64,000 bases of DNA from Pseudochrobactrum kiredjianiae (GTDB lineage: Bacteria; Pseudomonadota; Alphaproteobacteria; Rhizobiales; Rhizobiaceae), in the NCBI RefSeq assembly GCF_030362795.1, contig NZ_JAUCBM010000013.1, positions 17,439 to 81,438 on the forward strand. Reading direction: 5' to 3'. This document shows positions 17,488-26,905 of this stretch, one piece after another; the first letter of the stretch is position 1, and each line of letters starts with the position of its first letter. Under the pieces are notes generated by a model. It made no database searches and was not told where the DNA came from. It worked only from the letters and a program-made list of their open reading frames with translations. The position numbers and the translations under genes are program-made.

Positions 17488-17514
17488 GCCCCGCTGCCGC
17501 TGTAGACGGGGCTA
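17486..17514 (+). terminator. Terminator after popZ
   Basis: TAGCCCCG / CGGGGCTA arms (17486-17493, 17507-17514) followed by TTTTTA. The 200 bases from here to valS contain only leader sequence. Confidence 0.75.
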
Positions 17515-17723
17515 TTTTTATGGCAACAGTCACCCTATATAGATTATAGAAATATCGTGATTTGCAATGTGAGGCATGCAGCCAGTCTTGATTCTTTGTT
17601 TTAAACTTGCTTTGAAACGCTCAAAGAGTCTTGTCCGTTATGAATATATGATTATGCCTGCCTGAGGCGGCGCGTAGCATACGCTTCATACTGCTTGCCT
17701 TCATATAAAGAGACAGAGTTTTT

Positions 17724-20456
17724 ATGTTAGAGAAAACCTACGATTCCGCGGCCACAGAGCCAAAAATTGCTGAACTTTGGGAAAAAGCCGAGGCTTTTAA
17801 AGCCGGTGCCGGTTCCAAGCCTGGTGCGGATCCGTTTGCGGTGGTGATTCCGCCGCCGAATGTTACCGGTTCTCTGCATATGGGCCACGCGCTCAACAAT
17901 ACAATTCAGGACATCATGGTGCGCTTTGAGCGCATGCGCGGCAAGAATGTGCTGTGGCAGCCAGGTATGGATCATGCCGGTATTGCAACGCAGATGGTTG
18001 TTGAACGCCAGTTGATGGAACGGCAAGAGCCGAACCGTCATGTTATGGGACGTGAGAAATTCGTTGAGCGTATCTGGCAGTGGAAAGAAGAATCCGGCGG
18101 TCTGATTTTCAATCAGCTGCGTCGCCTCGGTGCGTCCTGTGACTGGTCGCGCGAGCGCTTCACCATGGATGAAGGCCTGTCGAAAGCTGTTCTCGAAGTT
18201 TTCGTAACGCTCTACAAAGAAGGCCTGATCTATAAAGATAAGCGTCTGGTCAACTGGGATCCTAAATTGCAGACCGCGATTTCGGATATCGAAGTTGAGC
18301 AGCGCGAGATCAAAGGTAATCTCTGGCACTTCCGCTATCCGCTGGAAGGTGTGGCTTTTGATGCCGAAAACCCGGATACTTATATCGTTGTTGCCACAAC
18401 ACGCCCTGAAACTATGCTGGGCGATAGTGGTATTGCGGTTAATCCGGAAGACCCTCGCTATCAGGCACGTATTGGCAAGAATGCTATTCTGCCGCTCGTT
18501 GGCCGTTCACTGCCGATTGTTGGCGACGATTATGCTGATCCTGAATCCGGCTCCGGTGCGGTAAAGATTACCCCTGCACATGATTTTAATGATGCTGAAG
18601 TTGGCAAGCGTAATAACTTACGTAAAATCAATATCATGTCGCCGGAAGCTAAAATTCTTCTGAAAGACAATGAAGATTTTGCGGAAGGTCTGACTGCATC
18701 CGCTGAGCTTGATGCTTTGGTAGAGCGCTTCCATGATGAAGACCGCTTTAAGGCGCGCAAAGCCATCGTTGAAATGATGGATGAGGGTGGCTATCTCGAA
18801 AAGATCGAAGATCACACACATATGGTGCCACATGGCGACCGTGGTGGCGTGCCGATTGAGCCGTTGCTGACTGACCAGTGGTATGTAAATGCTGCTGAAA
18901 TGGCTAAGCCGGCGATTGCTTCTGTTCGCGAAGGCCGTACAGCGATCGTGCCTAAAACATGGGAAAAAACCTATTATGACTGGATGGAAAACATTCAGCC
19001 TTGGTGTATTTCCCGCCAGCTTTGGTGGGGACATCAGATCCCTGCATGGTACGGCCCTGATGGCACGATCTTCGTTGAGAAGTCCGAGGCTGAAGCTGTT
19101 GCTGCTGCCGAGAAGCATTATGGTGCGCCAACAGAAATTACCCGTGATTGCGACGTTCTCGATACATGGTTCTCGTCGGCTCTGTGGCCGTTCTCGACCC
19201 TTGGCTGGCCGGACAAAACACCTGAACTCGACACCTATTATCAGACTGATGTTCTGGTAACCGGTTTCGACATCATCTTCTTCTGGGTTGCCCGCATGAT
19301 GATGATGGGTCTGCACTTCATGAAAGAAGAGCCGTTCCACACCGTTTATGTTCACGCACTCGTGCGTGATAAGAACGGCGCGAAAATGTCGAAGTCCAAA
19401 GGCAATGTTATCAATCCGCTTGATCTGATTGATGAATATGGTGCCGATGCGCTGCGTTTCTCGCTGGCAATCATGGCAGCGCAGGGACGTGACGTGAAGC
19501 TTGATCCGGCACGTATTGCCGGTTACCGGAATTTTGGTACCAAGCTGTGGAATGCGACGCGCTTTGCGCAGATGAATGGTGTAACGCGCAATCCGGATTT
19601 CAAACCGGAAGATGCTAAGCTGGCCGTCAATCGCTGGATTTTGACCGAACTGACACGGGCAACAAAAGCGATTACCGAAGGTATCACAACTTACCGCTAT
19701 AATGATGCGGCGGGTTCAGCCTATCGCTTTGTCTGGAACCAGTTCTGTGATTGGTATCTGGAACTTCTCAAGCCTATTTTCATGGGCGATGATGAAGATG
19801 CAAAGCGTGAAGCGCAGGCTTGTGCTGCTTATTGTCTGGATGAAATCTACAAGCTGCTGCATCCGTTTATGCCGTTCATGACAGAAGAACTGTGGAGCCT
19901 GACGGCCGGTGAAGGCCAGAGCCGTGAAACGCTGCTTGCACATGCACCATGGCCGGAATTGAGCTTTGAAGATGCATCCGCAGCGGATGACATTAACTGG
20001 CTGATCGAGTTGGTGAGCGGTATTCGTTCCGTTCGCTCCGAGATGAATGTTCCGCCATCAGCGCAGGCACCGCTTGCGGTTCTGGAAGCCAATGATCTGA
20101 CGAAAGAGCGTCTTGCACATCATGATGCAGCGATCAAACGTCTGTCGCGTGTTGCTGATATCAGCCTGTCCGATGCGGCGCCAAAAGGCTCTGCACAGCT
20201 GGTTGTGGGCGAGGCGACTTATTGCATGCCGCTTGGCAGCCTGATTGATCTTGATGCTGAAATGGCGCGCCTTGAGAAAGAAAACGGCAAGCTGGCAGCG
20301 GAAATGGAAAAAATCAACAAGAAACTCTCGAATGAGAAGTTTGTTGCCAATGCCAAGCCGGAAGTGGTGGAAGCTGATCGCGCCCGTCTCAAAGAATTGC
20401 AGGAAGCACAGAGCAAGATTGCTGTCGCTCAGCAGCGCCTGAAAGATGCTGAGTAA
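17724..20456 (+). CDS. valS: Valine--tRNA ligase
   Basis: Class I synthetase of 910 residues charging tRNA-Val. N-terminal PPNVTGSLHMGHALNN carries the HIGH-equivalent, and the KMSKS loop is at residues 554-558 (GAKMSKSKGNVINPLDL). The editing domain includes ATTRPETMLGDSGIAVNPED. The C-terminal arm (about residues 840-910) is a charged coiled coil (EMARLEKENGKLAAEMEKIN) typical of ValRS. It lies directly after popZ, a common alphaproteobacterial arrangement. Confidence 0.97.
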   Translation: MLEKTYDSAATEPKIAELWEKAEAFKAGAGSKPGADPFAVVIPPPNVTGSLHMGHALNNTIQDIMVRFERMRGKNVLWQPGMDHAGIATQMVVERQLMERQEPNRHVMGREKFVERIWQWKEESGGLIFNQLRRLGASCDWSRERFTMDEGLSKAVLEVFVTLYKEGLIYKDKRLVNWDPKLQTAISDIEVEQREIKGNLWHFRYPLEGVAFDAENPDTYIVVATTRPETMLGDSGIAVNPEDPRYQARIGKNAILPLVGRSLPIVGDDYADPESGSGAVKITPAHDFNDAEVGKRNNLRKINIMSPEAKILLKDNEDFAEGLTASAELDALVERFHDEDRFKARKAIVEMMDEGGYLEKIEDHTHMVPHGDRGGVPIEPLLTDQWYVNAAEMAKPAIASVREGRTAIVPKTWEKTYYDWMENIQPWCISRQLWWGHQIPAWYGPDGTIFVEKSEAEAVAAAEKHYGAPTEITRDCDVLDTWFSSALWPFSTLGWPDKTPELDTYYQTDVLVTGFDIIFFWVARMMMMGLHFMKEEPFHTVYVHALVRDKNGAKMSKSKGNVINPLDLIDEYGADALRFSLAIMAAQGRDVKLDPARIAGYRNFGTKLWNATRFAQMNGVTRNPDFKPEDAKLAVNRWILTELTRATKAITEGITTYRYNDAAGSAYRFVWNQFCDWYLELLKPIFMGDDEDAKREAQACAAYCLDEIYKLLHPFMPFMTEELWSLTAGEGQSRETLLAHAPWPELSFEDASAADDINWLIELVSGIRSVRSEMNVPPSAQAPLAVLEANDLTKERLAHHDAAIKRLSRVADISLSDAAPKGSAQLVVGEATYCMPLGSLIDLDAEMARLEKENGKLAAEMEKINKKLSNEKFVANAKPEVVEADRARLKELQEAQSKIAVAQQRLKDAE

Positions 20457-20485
20457 GCCTGCCATCGCACTTCGCTGAATAATTG

Positions 20486-20520
20486 TTCCGCCCTTGAACC
20501 AGATAAGTTTGAGGGCGGAA
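20486..20520 (+). terminator. Terminator after valS
   Basis: TTCCGCCCT / AGGGCGGAA arms (20486-20494, 20512-20520) followed by TTGTTTTA, 30 bases after the valS stop. Confidence 0.75.
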
Positions 20521-20528
20521 TTGTTTTA

Positions 20529-21033
20529 TCCTGCTTTTGAAACAAATTCCGGTCAGAGTTTGGCTGCAATCCGCATGAAATCGGTAAGTCTGAAATCTCA
20601 TTGATTCTGTATGATATTTTTGAGTTCTCTAACTATATGAATTTTTTATATTAATTTAAAAACACAGTAGCTTTTGAAGCGAAATATCTGTAATTTCGCT
20701 GATGGGAAGCGTCATGAAATCAGGCTATTGCAAAGCTCGATATATGTGTTTGGGGTCGAATATTATGATTTCAGGACAATAATAAGCGATTGTCGTTTTT
20801 GCGTGATATTTTTAACACAGGGTGTGTTTGGGGAAGCGAAACTGGCAAAAATTGGCATTTCATCGAGTGTTTTTCGCGATGAAACACAAAAAATCTTCGC
20901 AGCGCAGCCAAATTTTCGCTTTTTGGGGAAAGCGAAAACGAACCGTCAGTTCGCTAGCTGTTTCTTGGCCTTGCAGAACCTATTCGGCATGTTACGCTCA
21001 CGTCAAAATTAAGTATAAAAATCGAGGGACACT
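20529..21033 (+). promoter_or_regulatory. Long leader region of the FadL-like porin gene
   Basis: Five hundred AT-rich bases without a convincing gene; two overlapping frames here lack ribosome-binding sites and family likeness. It holds the hairpin TTTTCGCTTT / AAAGCGAAAA (20913-20922, 20929-20938) and a weaker TTTCATCG / CGATGAAA pair near 20859-20884. The promoter and any 5' regulatory RNA of the porin gene are probably here. Confidence 0.35.
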
Positions 21034-22281
21034 ATGCTTAAAACTGCATTGAAATTTTCTGCTGTTTCACTGGCATTATCTGGGGGAATATTGACTGCAC
21101 ATGCCGGTGGTCTGGAACGCAGTTCTCAGGATTTCGATATTCTGTTTGAAGACGGTAATGTGGTTGAAACAGGAGCGACATTTGTTACACCGCAGCGAAA
21201 GCTGAAAAATATTCGGTCTGGGCTCGGTCCTATAAATCCTGTGCAGGATCAAAATTACGGTAAACCTTTTGAAACAGAAGTTGACGAAGGTAAATCTTAC
21301 TGGGTACCAAAAGTTTCAGCAAAATTTCAGCTGACCGATGACCTCGCCTGTGCTGCACAATATCGTCAGCCTTGGGGAATTGATACGGATTCTGGTATCA
21401 ATAATGCGCGAATGTTTAGTTCGATAACGCAGAAAATTTCTTCTAACGATTATGGTTTGAACTGTTCTTACCGTTTTGCAGCAGGTGAGAAAGGCTTCTT
21501 TCGTATTCTTGGTGGTGTGAGCTATCAGGAGCTAAAAGGTAAGCAAACCAAGGTATCAGCACTTTCAGCTTCGACTTTTGCAAATAGTAAGTTAGATGTT
21601 GATGATAGTGCTTTTGGCTGGCGGTTGGGTGCCGCTTATGAAATTCCGGAAATAGCACTGCGTGCGAGCCTCGTTTACCAATCCAAGGTCAGTTATGATC
21701 TCGATGGTGAAGTTAATGTAGCACCTATCGGCTCTCCAATCAGTTTTACAACACCTGTACGCGGCTCAGTGGCAACTCCGCAGTCCGTTGAATTCAAATT
21801 CCAAACTGGTATTGCACCTGACTGGTTAGCTCTGGCTTCGGTCAAGTGGACGGACTGGAAAAGCATCACCAAAGTCAGCTTTCTAAATTCGGGAACTGAT
21901 CCGTTTTTGATGGGGAAATTTCCTGTAGGTTCTGAGGTTACCTCGCTTGATCTGTATTACAAAGACGGTTGGACAGTCACGGGTGGTGTTGGCCATAAGT
22001 TTAATGATCAATGGTCTGGTGCAGCAACTGTAACCTGGGATCGTGGAACTTCAACTGGCCTGACATCACAAACAGATGTTTGGTTGCTCGGATTAGGCGC
22101 TAATTATAAAGCAACTGAGCACCTTGAATTCCGCCTTGCTGGTGCCGTTGGTGTACTCACATCGGGTACTTTGGATAGTACAAAAAACGGTGACGGCACA
22201 TCAAATCCAACCGGTTCAAAAGCGGATTTTGGCACAGACGTTGTTGGTGGTATGACACTTTCGGCAAAATACCGTTTCTGA
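21034..22281 (+). CDS. OmpP1/FadL/TodX-family outer membrane protein
   Basis: A 415-residue outer-membrane beta-barrel. Residues 1-24 are a Sec signal (LSGGILTAHA). The mature protein consists of amphipathic strands, including YWVPKVSAKFQLTDDLACAA, WLALASVKWTDWKSI and GWTVTGGVGHKFNDQWSGAA, and ends in the aromatic residue F (AKYRF) needed for barrel assembly. FadL-type channels take up long-chain fatty acids or other hydrophobic molecules. The N-terminal NPA hatch motif of classical FadL is not evident, so substrate assignment is open. A shared terminator follows. Confidence 0.85.
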   Translation: MLKTALKFSAVSLALSGGILTAHAGGLERSSQDFDILFEDGNVVETGATFVTPQRKLKNIRSGLGPINPVQDQNYGKPFETEVDEGKSYWVPKVSAKFQLTDDLACAAQYRQPWGIDTDSGINNARMFSSITQKISSNDYGLNCSYRFAAGEKGFFRILGGVSYQELKGKQTKVSALSASTFANSKLDVDDSAFGWRLGAAYEIPEIALRASLVYQSKVSYDLDGEVNVAPIGSPISFTTPVRGSVATPQSVEFKFQTGIAPDWLALASVKWTDWKSITKVSFLNSGTDPFLMGKFPVGSEVTSLDLYYKDGWTVTGGVGHKFNDQWSGAATVTWDRGTSTGLTSQTDVWLLGLGANYKATEHLEFRLAGAVGVLTSGTLDSTKNGDGTSNPTGSKADFGTDVVGGMTLSAKYRF

Positions 22282-22296
22282 TCTGATAATCAGATA

Positions 22297-22335
22297 AAAA
22301 AGGCGCTGTGATTGTGGTGATCACAGCGCCTTTTT
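22297..22335. terminator. Bidirectional terminator
   Basis: Perfect 16-base arms AAAAAGGCGCTGTGAT / ATCACAGCGCCTTTTT (22297-22312, 22320-22335), with a 7-base loop and A/T runs on both sides. It serves the porin gene and the convergent oxidoreductase gene. Confidence 0.92.
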
Positions 22336-22353
22336 AAATGAGTATTTAGCTGC

Positions 22354-23223
22354 TTATTTCTCCAGACGAGCGAGCAGGGATGATGTATCCCAGCGGCCGC
22401 CACCAAGCTTCTGCACATCCTTATAATACTGGTCCACCAAAGCAGTCAGAGCCAATGTGGCGCCATTGCGGTCGGCTTCTTCAAGGCAGATTTTCAGGTC
22501 TTTGCGCATCCAGTCTGCGGCAAATCCGAACTCATATTCACCCTTGATCATGGTTGGTGTGCGGTTTTCCATCTGCCATGAACCAGCAGCACCTTTGGAA
22601 AGCACATCAATAACCGTCTGAATATCAAGACCTGCGCATTTGCCGAAGTGAATGGCTTCTGCCAACCCCTGCACAATACCGGCAATGCAAATCTGGTTCA
22701 TCATTTTGGCAAGCTGGCCATTACCGACAGCGCCCATTAAACCAACCGAGCGGGCATAGGCAGAAATAACCGGCTTGGCTTTGCCAAAAGCAGCTTCATC
22801 TGCACCGCACATCACGGTGAGAACGCCATTCACAGCACCAGCCTGACCACCGGAAACCGGCGCATCAATGAAATGGAAGCCGCGCTTGCGCGCCTCTTTA
22901 TCCAGCTCACGGGCAACTTCGGCGGATGCCGTTGTATTATCGATGAAGATCGCCTCTTTGCTGATCGTGTGGAATGCACCATGCTCACCAAGCGTTACTT
23001 CACGCAGGTCGTCATCATTACCGACACAGCAGAAAACGTAATCCTGTCCCTGAGCGGCTTCAGCAGGGGTTGCAGCGAAACTGCTTTTAAATTCCTGCGC
23101 CCAGGCCTGTGCTTTGGCAATTGTGCGGTTATAGACTGTAACTTCGTGCTCACCGCGAGTCCTGAGATGCCCCGCCATCGGATAGCCCATTACGCCGAGG
23201 CCGATAAATGCAACTTTAGCCAT
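22354..23223 (-). CDS. NAD(P)-dependent beta-hydroxyacid dehydrogenase (3-hydroxyisobutyrate/tartronate-semialdehyde type)
   Basis: A 289-residue dehydrogenase. Rossmann motif VAFIGLGVMGYPMAGHL at the start, substrate-binding APVSGGQAGAVNGVLTVM, and the catalytic-lysine segment GNGQLAKMMNQI identify the family, whose members oxidise 3-hydroxyisobutyrate, reduce tartronate semialdehyde, or act on related acids. No valine-degradation or glyoxylate genes are adjacent, so the exact substrate is undecided. Confidence 0.9.
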   Translation of the reverse strand: MAKVAFIGLGVMGYPMAGHLRTRGEHEVTVYNRTIAKAQAWAQEFKSSFAATPAEAAQGQDYVFCCVGNDDDLREVTLGEHGAFHTISKEAIFIDNTTASAEVARELDKEARKRGFHFIDAPVSGGQAGAVNGVLTVMCGADEAAFGKAKPVISAYARSVGLMGAVGNGQLAKMMNQICIAGIVQGLAEAIHFGKCAGLDIQTVIDVLSKGAAGSWQMENRTPTMIKGEYEFGFAADWMRKDLKICLEEADRNGATLALTALVDQYYKDVQKLGGGRWDTSSLLARLEK

Positions 23224-23426
23224 GTCTCTCCCATTCCATCAATCTGCTGAATACGTTTTGTGATGGTATTCGTAAGGAAGAATATAGGTTTTAGCAACAG
23301 AGCGATCTGGGCACTTTTATTGTGATTGCAACCACTTAAATCACAGCTGATTGTCTATGCCCTCAGGCTGTAGATCAGCACGGAGTTTTGCAGTATTTTT
23401 ATAAGCACAGATTGGAGAACAAAATT

Positions 23427-23858
23427 ATGAATCAGAGCGATGAAGTGGTAAATGGTGCCTGTCATTGCGGAACAGTACAGTTTCGGGTGAAATTATCTGA
23501 CGGGCTGAATACAGCACGTCGTTGCACCTGTTCTTATTGCCGGATGCGTGGTGCCGTGGCGGTTTCTGCCCAGGTTGGTGGTTTGGAGATTACCAGCGGC
23601 GAGGAAGCACTAACGCTATATCAGTTCAACACCAAGGCTGCGAAACATTATTTTTGCTCTGTTTGCGGGATTTACACCCATCATCAGCGCCGTTCCAACC
23701 CTCAGCAATATGGCATTAATGCCGCTTGCCTTGAAGGTGTCAGCCCGTTTGATTTTGATGAAGTAATTGTCAATGATGGCGTTAATCATCCGGCAGATGA
23801 TCAATCGGCCAACCGACCGCCTTATGTCGGCGTATTGAAATTTATTCGCTGCGAGTAA
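23427..23858 (+). CDS. GFA/CENP-V family zinc protein
   Basis: A 143-residue protein of the glutathione-dependent formaldehyde-activating (GFA) family. Zinc-binding cysteines are in GACHCGTVQF, CTCSYCRMRG and FCSVCGIYTHH. ATG 23427 with GGAG upstream is preferred to an earlier in-frame ATG at 23388. Most GFA-fold members do not process formaldehyde, so only the fold is claimed. A paralogue is at 37323-37778. Confidence 0.85.
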   Translation: MNQSDEVVNGACHCGTVQFRVKLSDGLNTARRCTCSYCRMRGAVAVSAQVGGLEITSGEEALTLYQFNTKAAKHYFCSVCGIYTHHQRRSNPQQYGINAACLEGVSPFDFDEVIVNDGVNHPADDQSANRPPYVGVLKFIRCE

Positions 23859-23861
23859 CGG

Positions 23862-24359
23862 TTATTTATCGTTGATGATCGCCCAGCGTTCATGGTCGCG
23901 CCAGTCACCGTTAATGAAGAGATAGCGCGGGGAAAAGCCCTCTTTGTGGAAACCCGCGCGCTGAACAAGAGCGATAGAGCGCTGATTATCCGGTTGGATA
24001 TTGGCCTCAATGCGATGCAGCCCGACTTCATCAAAACCATAAGTGATCGTCTGCTTCAGAGCTTCAGTCATGAGGCCGCGACCTGCAAATTCCACCATGC
24101 TGTAATAGCCGAGATAGGCACTACGGAATGCCTTCATGAAAATTTGACTGATGGTAAAGACACCAACAATCCCGCCGCTGTCTGCATCCCGCGCAACAAG
24201 CGCCTGAGATGCACTGCTCTGCAAATTACAAAACCACTCTTCAAAGCCAACCTGATCCGTGAAGTTGCGCATCCACGGATGATGATGGTCGCGGCTGGCA
24301 ATATTTCCCGCAATCAGTTCCTGTGCATCTTTTCTGCTAACTGGCTGTAAATTGATCAT
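23862..24359 (-). CDS. GNAT N-acetyltransferase (RimJ/RimL-like)
   Basis: A 165-residue acetyltransferase with the RimJ/RimL-type pattern: LGYYSMVEFAGRGLMTEALK (acetyl-CoA loop), HRIEANIQPDNQRSIALVQR and AGFHKEGFSPRYLFINGDW. The family acetylates protein N-termini or small molecules. It is convergent with the GFA gene, with three bases between stops. Confidence 0.88.
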   Translation of the reverse strand: MINLQPVSRKDAQELIAGNIASRDHHHPWMRNFTDQVGFEEWFCNLQSSASQALVARDADSGGIVGVFTISQIFMKAFRSAYLGYYSMVEFAGRGLMTEALKQTITYGFDEVGLHRIEANIQPDNQRSIALVQRAGFHKEGFSPRYLFINGDWRDHERWAIINDK

Positions 24360-24522
24360 TTTATTCTCCGTAATAGCTATATTTTATGGCGCAGAAGCCG
24401 CAGAAAACTCAATCCCTATATTGAGAGAATATCGCGTTTTATAACAGTAGCATTGCGCGTACATAAATATTATGCCAGCGATTAGCAGGTTAATTAGAAC
24501 CTTGTAAAAGCAGGAGTGCAGT

Positions 24523-26094
24523 TTGGCGGATAAAAAGCGGTCTTGGCAAACCTATCTGGCAATTGCAGCTATCTGGTTGCTGATTATGCTGGTGTTCGTG
24601 GCTTATTCAGCCCGTCAGAGCATTAATCAGGCACGTGATGAGGTAAGGCAGACTGGCACGGCATTGCATCGCGTGCTTTCACAGCGGGCAGCGCAACATG
24701 ATGCACATCTGACCAGTCTGAATGCTCTGATCCTCTCAGCCAATCCGCCGCCTGTTGATGCCCTGCGTCAGGTGTCGCGCAATATTATCCGGTTTTATCC
24801 GCGCATCAGCATTATTGATGTGATGCTTTTGACCCGAGAGGGCGCAAGAGTAAGCGCACAACCGTTCCTGATGGTTGATGAGAGCGAACACGAGACTATT
24901 GCCGGTGCTTTTGCTGTGCAGATCGCAGGGCAAAAACCGGGTGAGGTGCGCACTTATCTTTCTGATAAAGTTGGTGACCGCTATTATCTTGGCAAGAAAT
25001 CAGACAATTCCAATCCCGGCTATGCCATTATTATGGCAATTAATCCGGCTCTGATGATTGAACCAAATGAGCGCCCAGACTGGGCTGATCTCAGCCTTTC
25101 TATTGATGGTAAGACAATTTTGCAGCAGCACTCCGCTCTTCAGAACGCACCGTCATTGTTGAAGCCGGTGGTTTATACGCAGCAGATTGACAGCCAGAAC
25201 CAACCACTGCTTTTGACATTAAGTCGTCCAATAGTGCTGTCGGAGATGATTGACCCGCGGCGTACTGCTTTGCTGGCGGTTGTCTCGCTTTTGGCGCTAC
25301 TGGTATCCTATTCACTATGGCAGTCTGTGCGAGCGGCCAAAAAAGCTGAACAAAAAGCACAATTACTGGAACATGAAACACGCCTTGCTCATGCGGCGAG
25401 GGTGAATTCCATGGGTGAGTTAGCATCGGGGATTGCCCATGAGTTGACGCAGCCACTCACGGCATTGCTCAGTCAAAGTCAGGCAGCACTGCGCCTTGAG
25501 GCTTCCGGTGAGCGACCTGATCTGCTGAAACAAGCATTGACGGCCAATGTGCGCGAGGCATCCCGTGCCGGTGAGATTTTAAAGCGTATGCGTAACTATA
25601 TGAGCAATCATGAACCGCAGCGCAAGCCGATGGATATCAGCCAGAGCATTCGCGATGTGAGTGAATTGCTGCGCACTGACCTTGCGCAGCGCAATATTAC
25701 ATTGCTTATTCAAACAGAGAAAAACACACCCGCGATTATGGGTGATGCGGTGGAAATGGAGCAGGTTCTCTATAATCTCATCCGCAATGCCGCCGATAGT
25801 CTTGTTCAAACGGAGAAAACAGACAAGCAGATCTCTGTTACAGCCCGCAGCGGGCAAGGGCAGCTTGTGATCACTGTGTCCGATAATGGCAGTGGCATTG
25901 CCGATGATGTGTTGCCGCGCTTGTTTGAGCCGTTTTTCACCACACGCAATGGCGGTATGGGGCTGGGGCTTGCGCTTTGTACAACATTGATTGAGCGGAT
26001 TGACGGGGAAATCACCGCGGCCAACCGGCCTGAGGGCGGTGCTGAGTTCACGATTGCGCTGCCTGTAGCAGAAACATCATCAATAAAGGTCTGA
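24523..26094 (+). CDS. Sensor histidine kinase with periplasmic sensor domain
   Basis: A 523-residue membrane kinase. It starts with TTG 24523 behind CAGGAG; a nearby GTG at 24516 hits a stop. Helix 1 (YLAIAAIWLLIMLVFVAYSA) and helix 2 (about residues 248-266) enclose a periplasmic domain of about 215 residues. Cytoplasmic motifs: H box ELASGIAHELTQPL with His306, N box NLIRNAADSL, and G boxes DNGSGIADDVL and GGMGLGLALC. The kinase core resembles FixL/DctB-type kinases. It is followed two bases later by its FixJ-type regulator. The signal is unknown. Confidence 0.92.
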   Translation: MADKKRSWQTYLAIAAIWLLIMLVFVAYSARQSINQARDEVRQTGTALHRVLSQRAAQHDAHLTSLNALILSANPPPVDALRQVSRNIIRFYPRISIIDVMLLTREGARVSAQPFLMVDESEHETIAGAFAVQIAGQKPGEVRTYLSDKVGDRYYLGKKSDNSNPGYAIIMAINPALMIEPNERPDWADLSLSIDGKTILQQHSALQNAPSLLKPVVYTQQIDSQNQPLLLTLSRPIVLSEMIDPRRTALLAVVSLLALLVSYSLWQSVRAAKKAEQKAQLLEHETRLAHAARVNSMGELASGIAHELTQPLTALLSQSQAALRLEASGERPDLLKQALTANVREASRAGEILKRMRNYMSNHEPQRKPMDISQSIRDVSELLRTDLAQRNITLLIQTEKNTPAIMGDAVEMEQVLYNLIRNAADSLVQTEKTDKQISVTARSGQGQLVITVSDNGSGIADDVLPRLFEPFFTTRNGGMGLGLALCTTLIERIDGEITAANRPEGGAEFTIALPVAETSSIKV

Positions 26095-26096
26095 TT

Positions 26097-26702
26097 ATGA
26101 AAAACTTCAATATCTATCTGATTGATGATGATGAAGCGGTGAGGGATGCGTTGTCCTTGCTTTTGCAGACCTATGATATGCGCGTTGAGACATTTCGCGA
26201 TCCGGCCACTTTTCTGGCGCATGTTGATCCGCAAAAACCCGGTTGTCTGATACTGGATTTGCGTATGCCGATGATAAGCGGGTTGCAATTGCAACAAAAG
26301 CTGCTTGAGCGCGGTATTGACTGGCCTGCCATTATGATTACCGGTCATGGTGATATCAATGCTTGTCGCCGTGCTTTCAAGGCCGGTATTCTGGACTTTC
26401 TCTCCAAACCGGTCGATGAACAAGTGTTGCTGGATGCGCTGGCTTTGGCCTCTGCAAAGCTGGATAAAATTCTGGAAAAGGCTGAAGCGCAAACACTGCT
26501 GGCTAAACTGACCGACCGTGAGCAGGAGATTTTTGACTTGATATGCAAAGGCTTCGGCAGCAAGGAAATTGCCGCAGCGCTCAATATTTCTGTGCGCACA
26601 ATCGATGCACATCGTGCAAATATTGCCGAAAAACTGGAAACCAGTTCGGTTGCCGATTTTGTACGGCTGCAATTATCGGGCAATGATACGGCGCATCCGT
26701 AA
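26097..26702 (+). CDS. FixJ/NarL-type response regulator
   Basis: A 201-residue two-domain regulator. The receiver domain has the acidic LIDDDEAVRDAL pocket, phospho-acceptor Asp in LILDLRMPM, Thr in MITGHGDI and Lys in LSKPVDEQ. The LuxR-type HTH is LTDREQEIFDLICKG followed by SKEIAAALNISVRTIDAHRA. It pairs with the upstream kinase, whose TGA ends two bases before this ATG. Target genes are not evident; the heme-binding and ankyrin genes downstream are possible targets. Confidence 0.94.
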   Translation: MKNFNIYLIDDDEAVRDALSLLLQTYDMRVETFRDPATFLAHVDPQKPGCLILDLRMPMISGLQLQQKLLERGIDWPAIMITGHGDINACRRAFKAGILDFLSKPVDEQVLLDALALASAKLDKILEKAEAQTLLAKLTDREQEIFDLICKGFGSKEIAAALNISVRTIDAHRANIAEKLETSSVADFVRLQLSGNDTAHP

Positions 26703-26760
26703 TACTACCTATAAAGTTCAGGACTATCGCGGATTCCCGACATTCATGCGTTTCACTAGA

Positions 26761-26862
26761 TTAGAGCGCATCCCGAAAAGTGTGAAACGGTTTTCGGAAA
26801 AGATGCGCGTTAAAACAAATGATTAGAGCGCTGATCTGATCCAATCAGATCAGCGCTCTAAT
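26761..26862. repeat. RIME-like mosaic palindromic repeat (family 1, copy B)
   Basis: Left palindrome TTAGAGCGCATCCCGAAAAG...CGGTTTTCGGAAAAGATGCGC is the reverse complement of the right half of copy A at 1971-2070. The right palindrome AGCGCTGATCTGAT / ATCAGATCAGCGCT is perfect and distinct. It fills most of the gap between the response regulator and the GlcG-like gene. Confidence 0.75.
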
Positions 26863-26905
26863 AATCAGAAAGCCGGTTGCTTTCATCAACAATCAGGAGA
26901 CGATC

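Noticed and set aside
20674..21052. Two overlapping plus-strand frames before the porin gene
   Set aside because: They overlap each other and one runs into the porin start; Cys/Phe-rich composition unlike real genes here. Treated as leader DNA.
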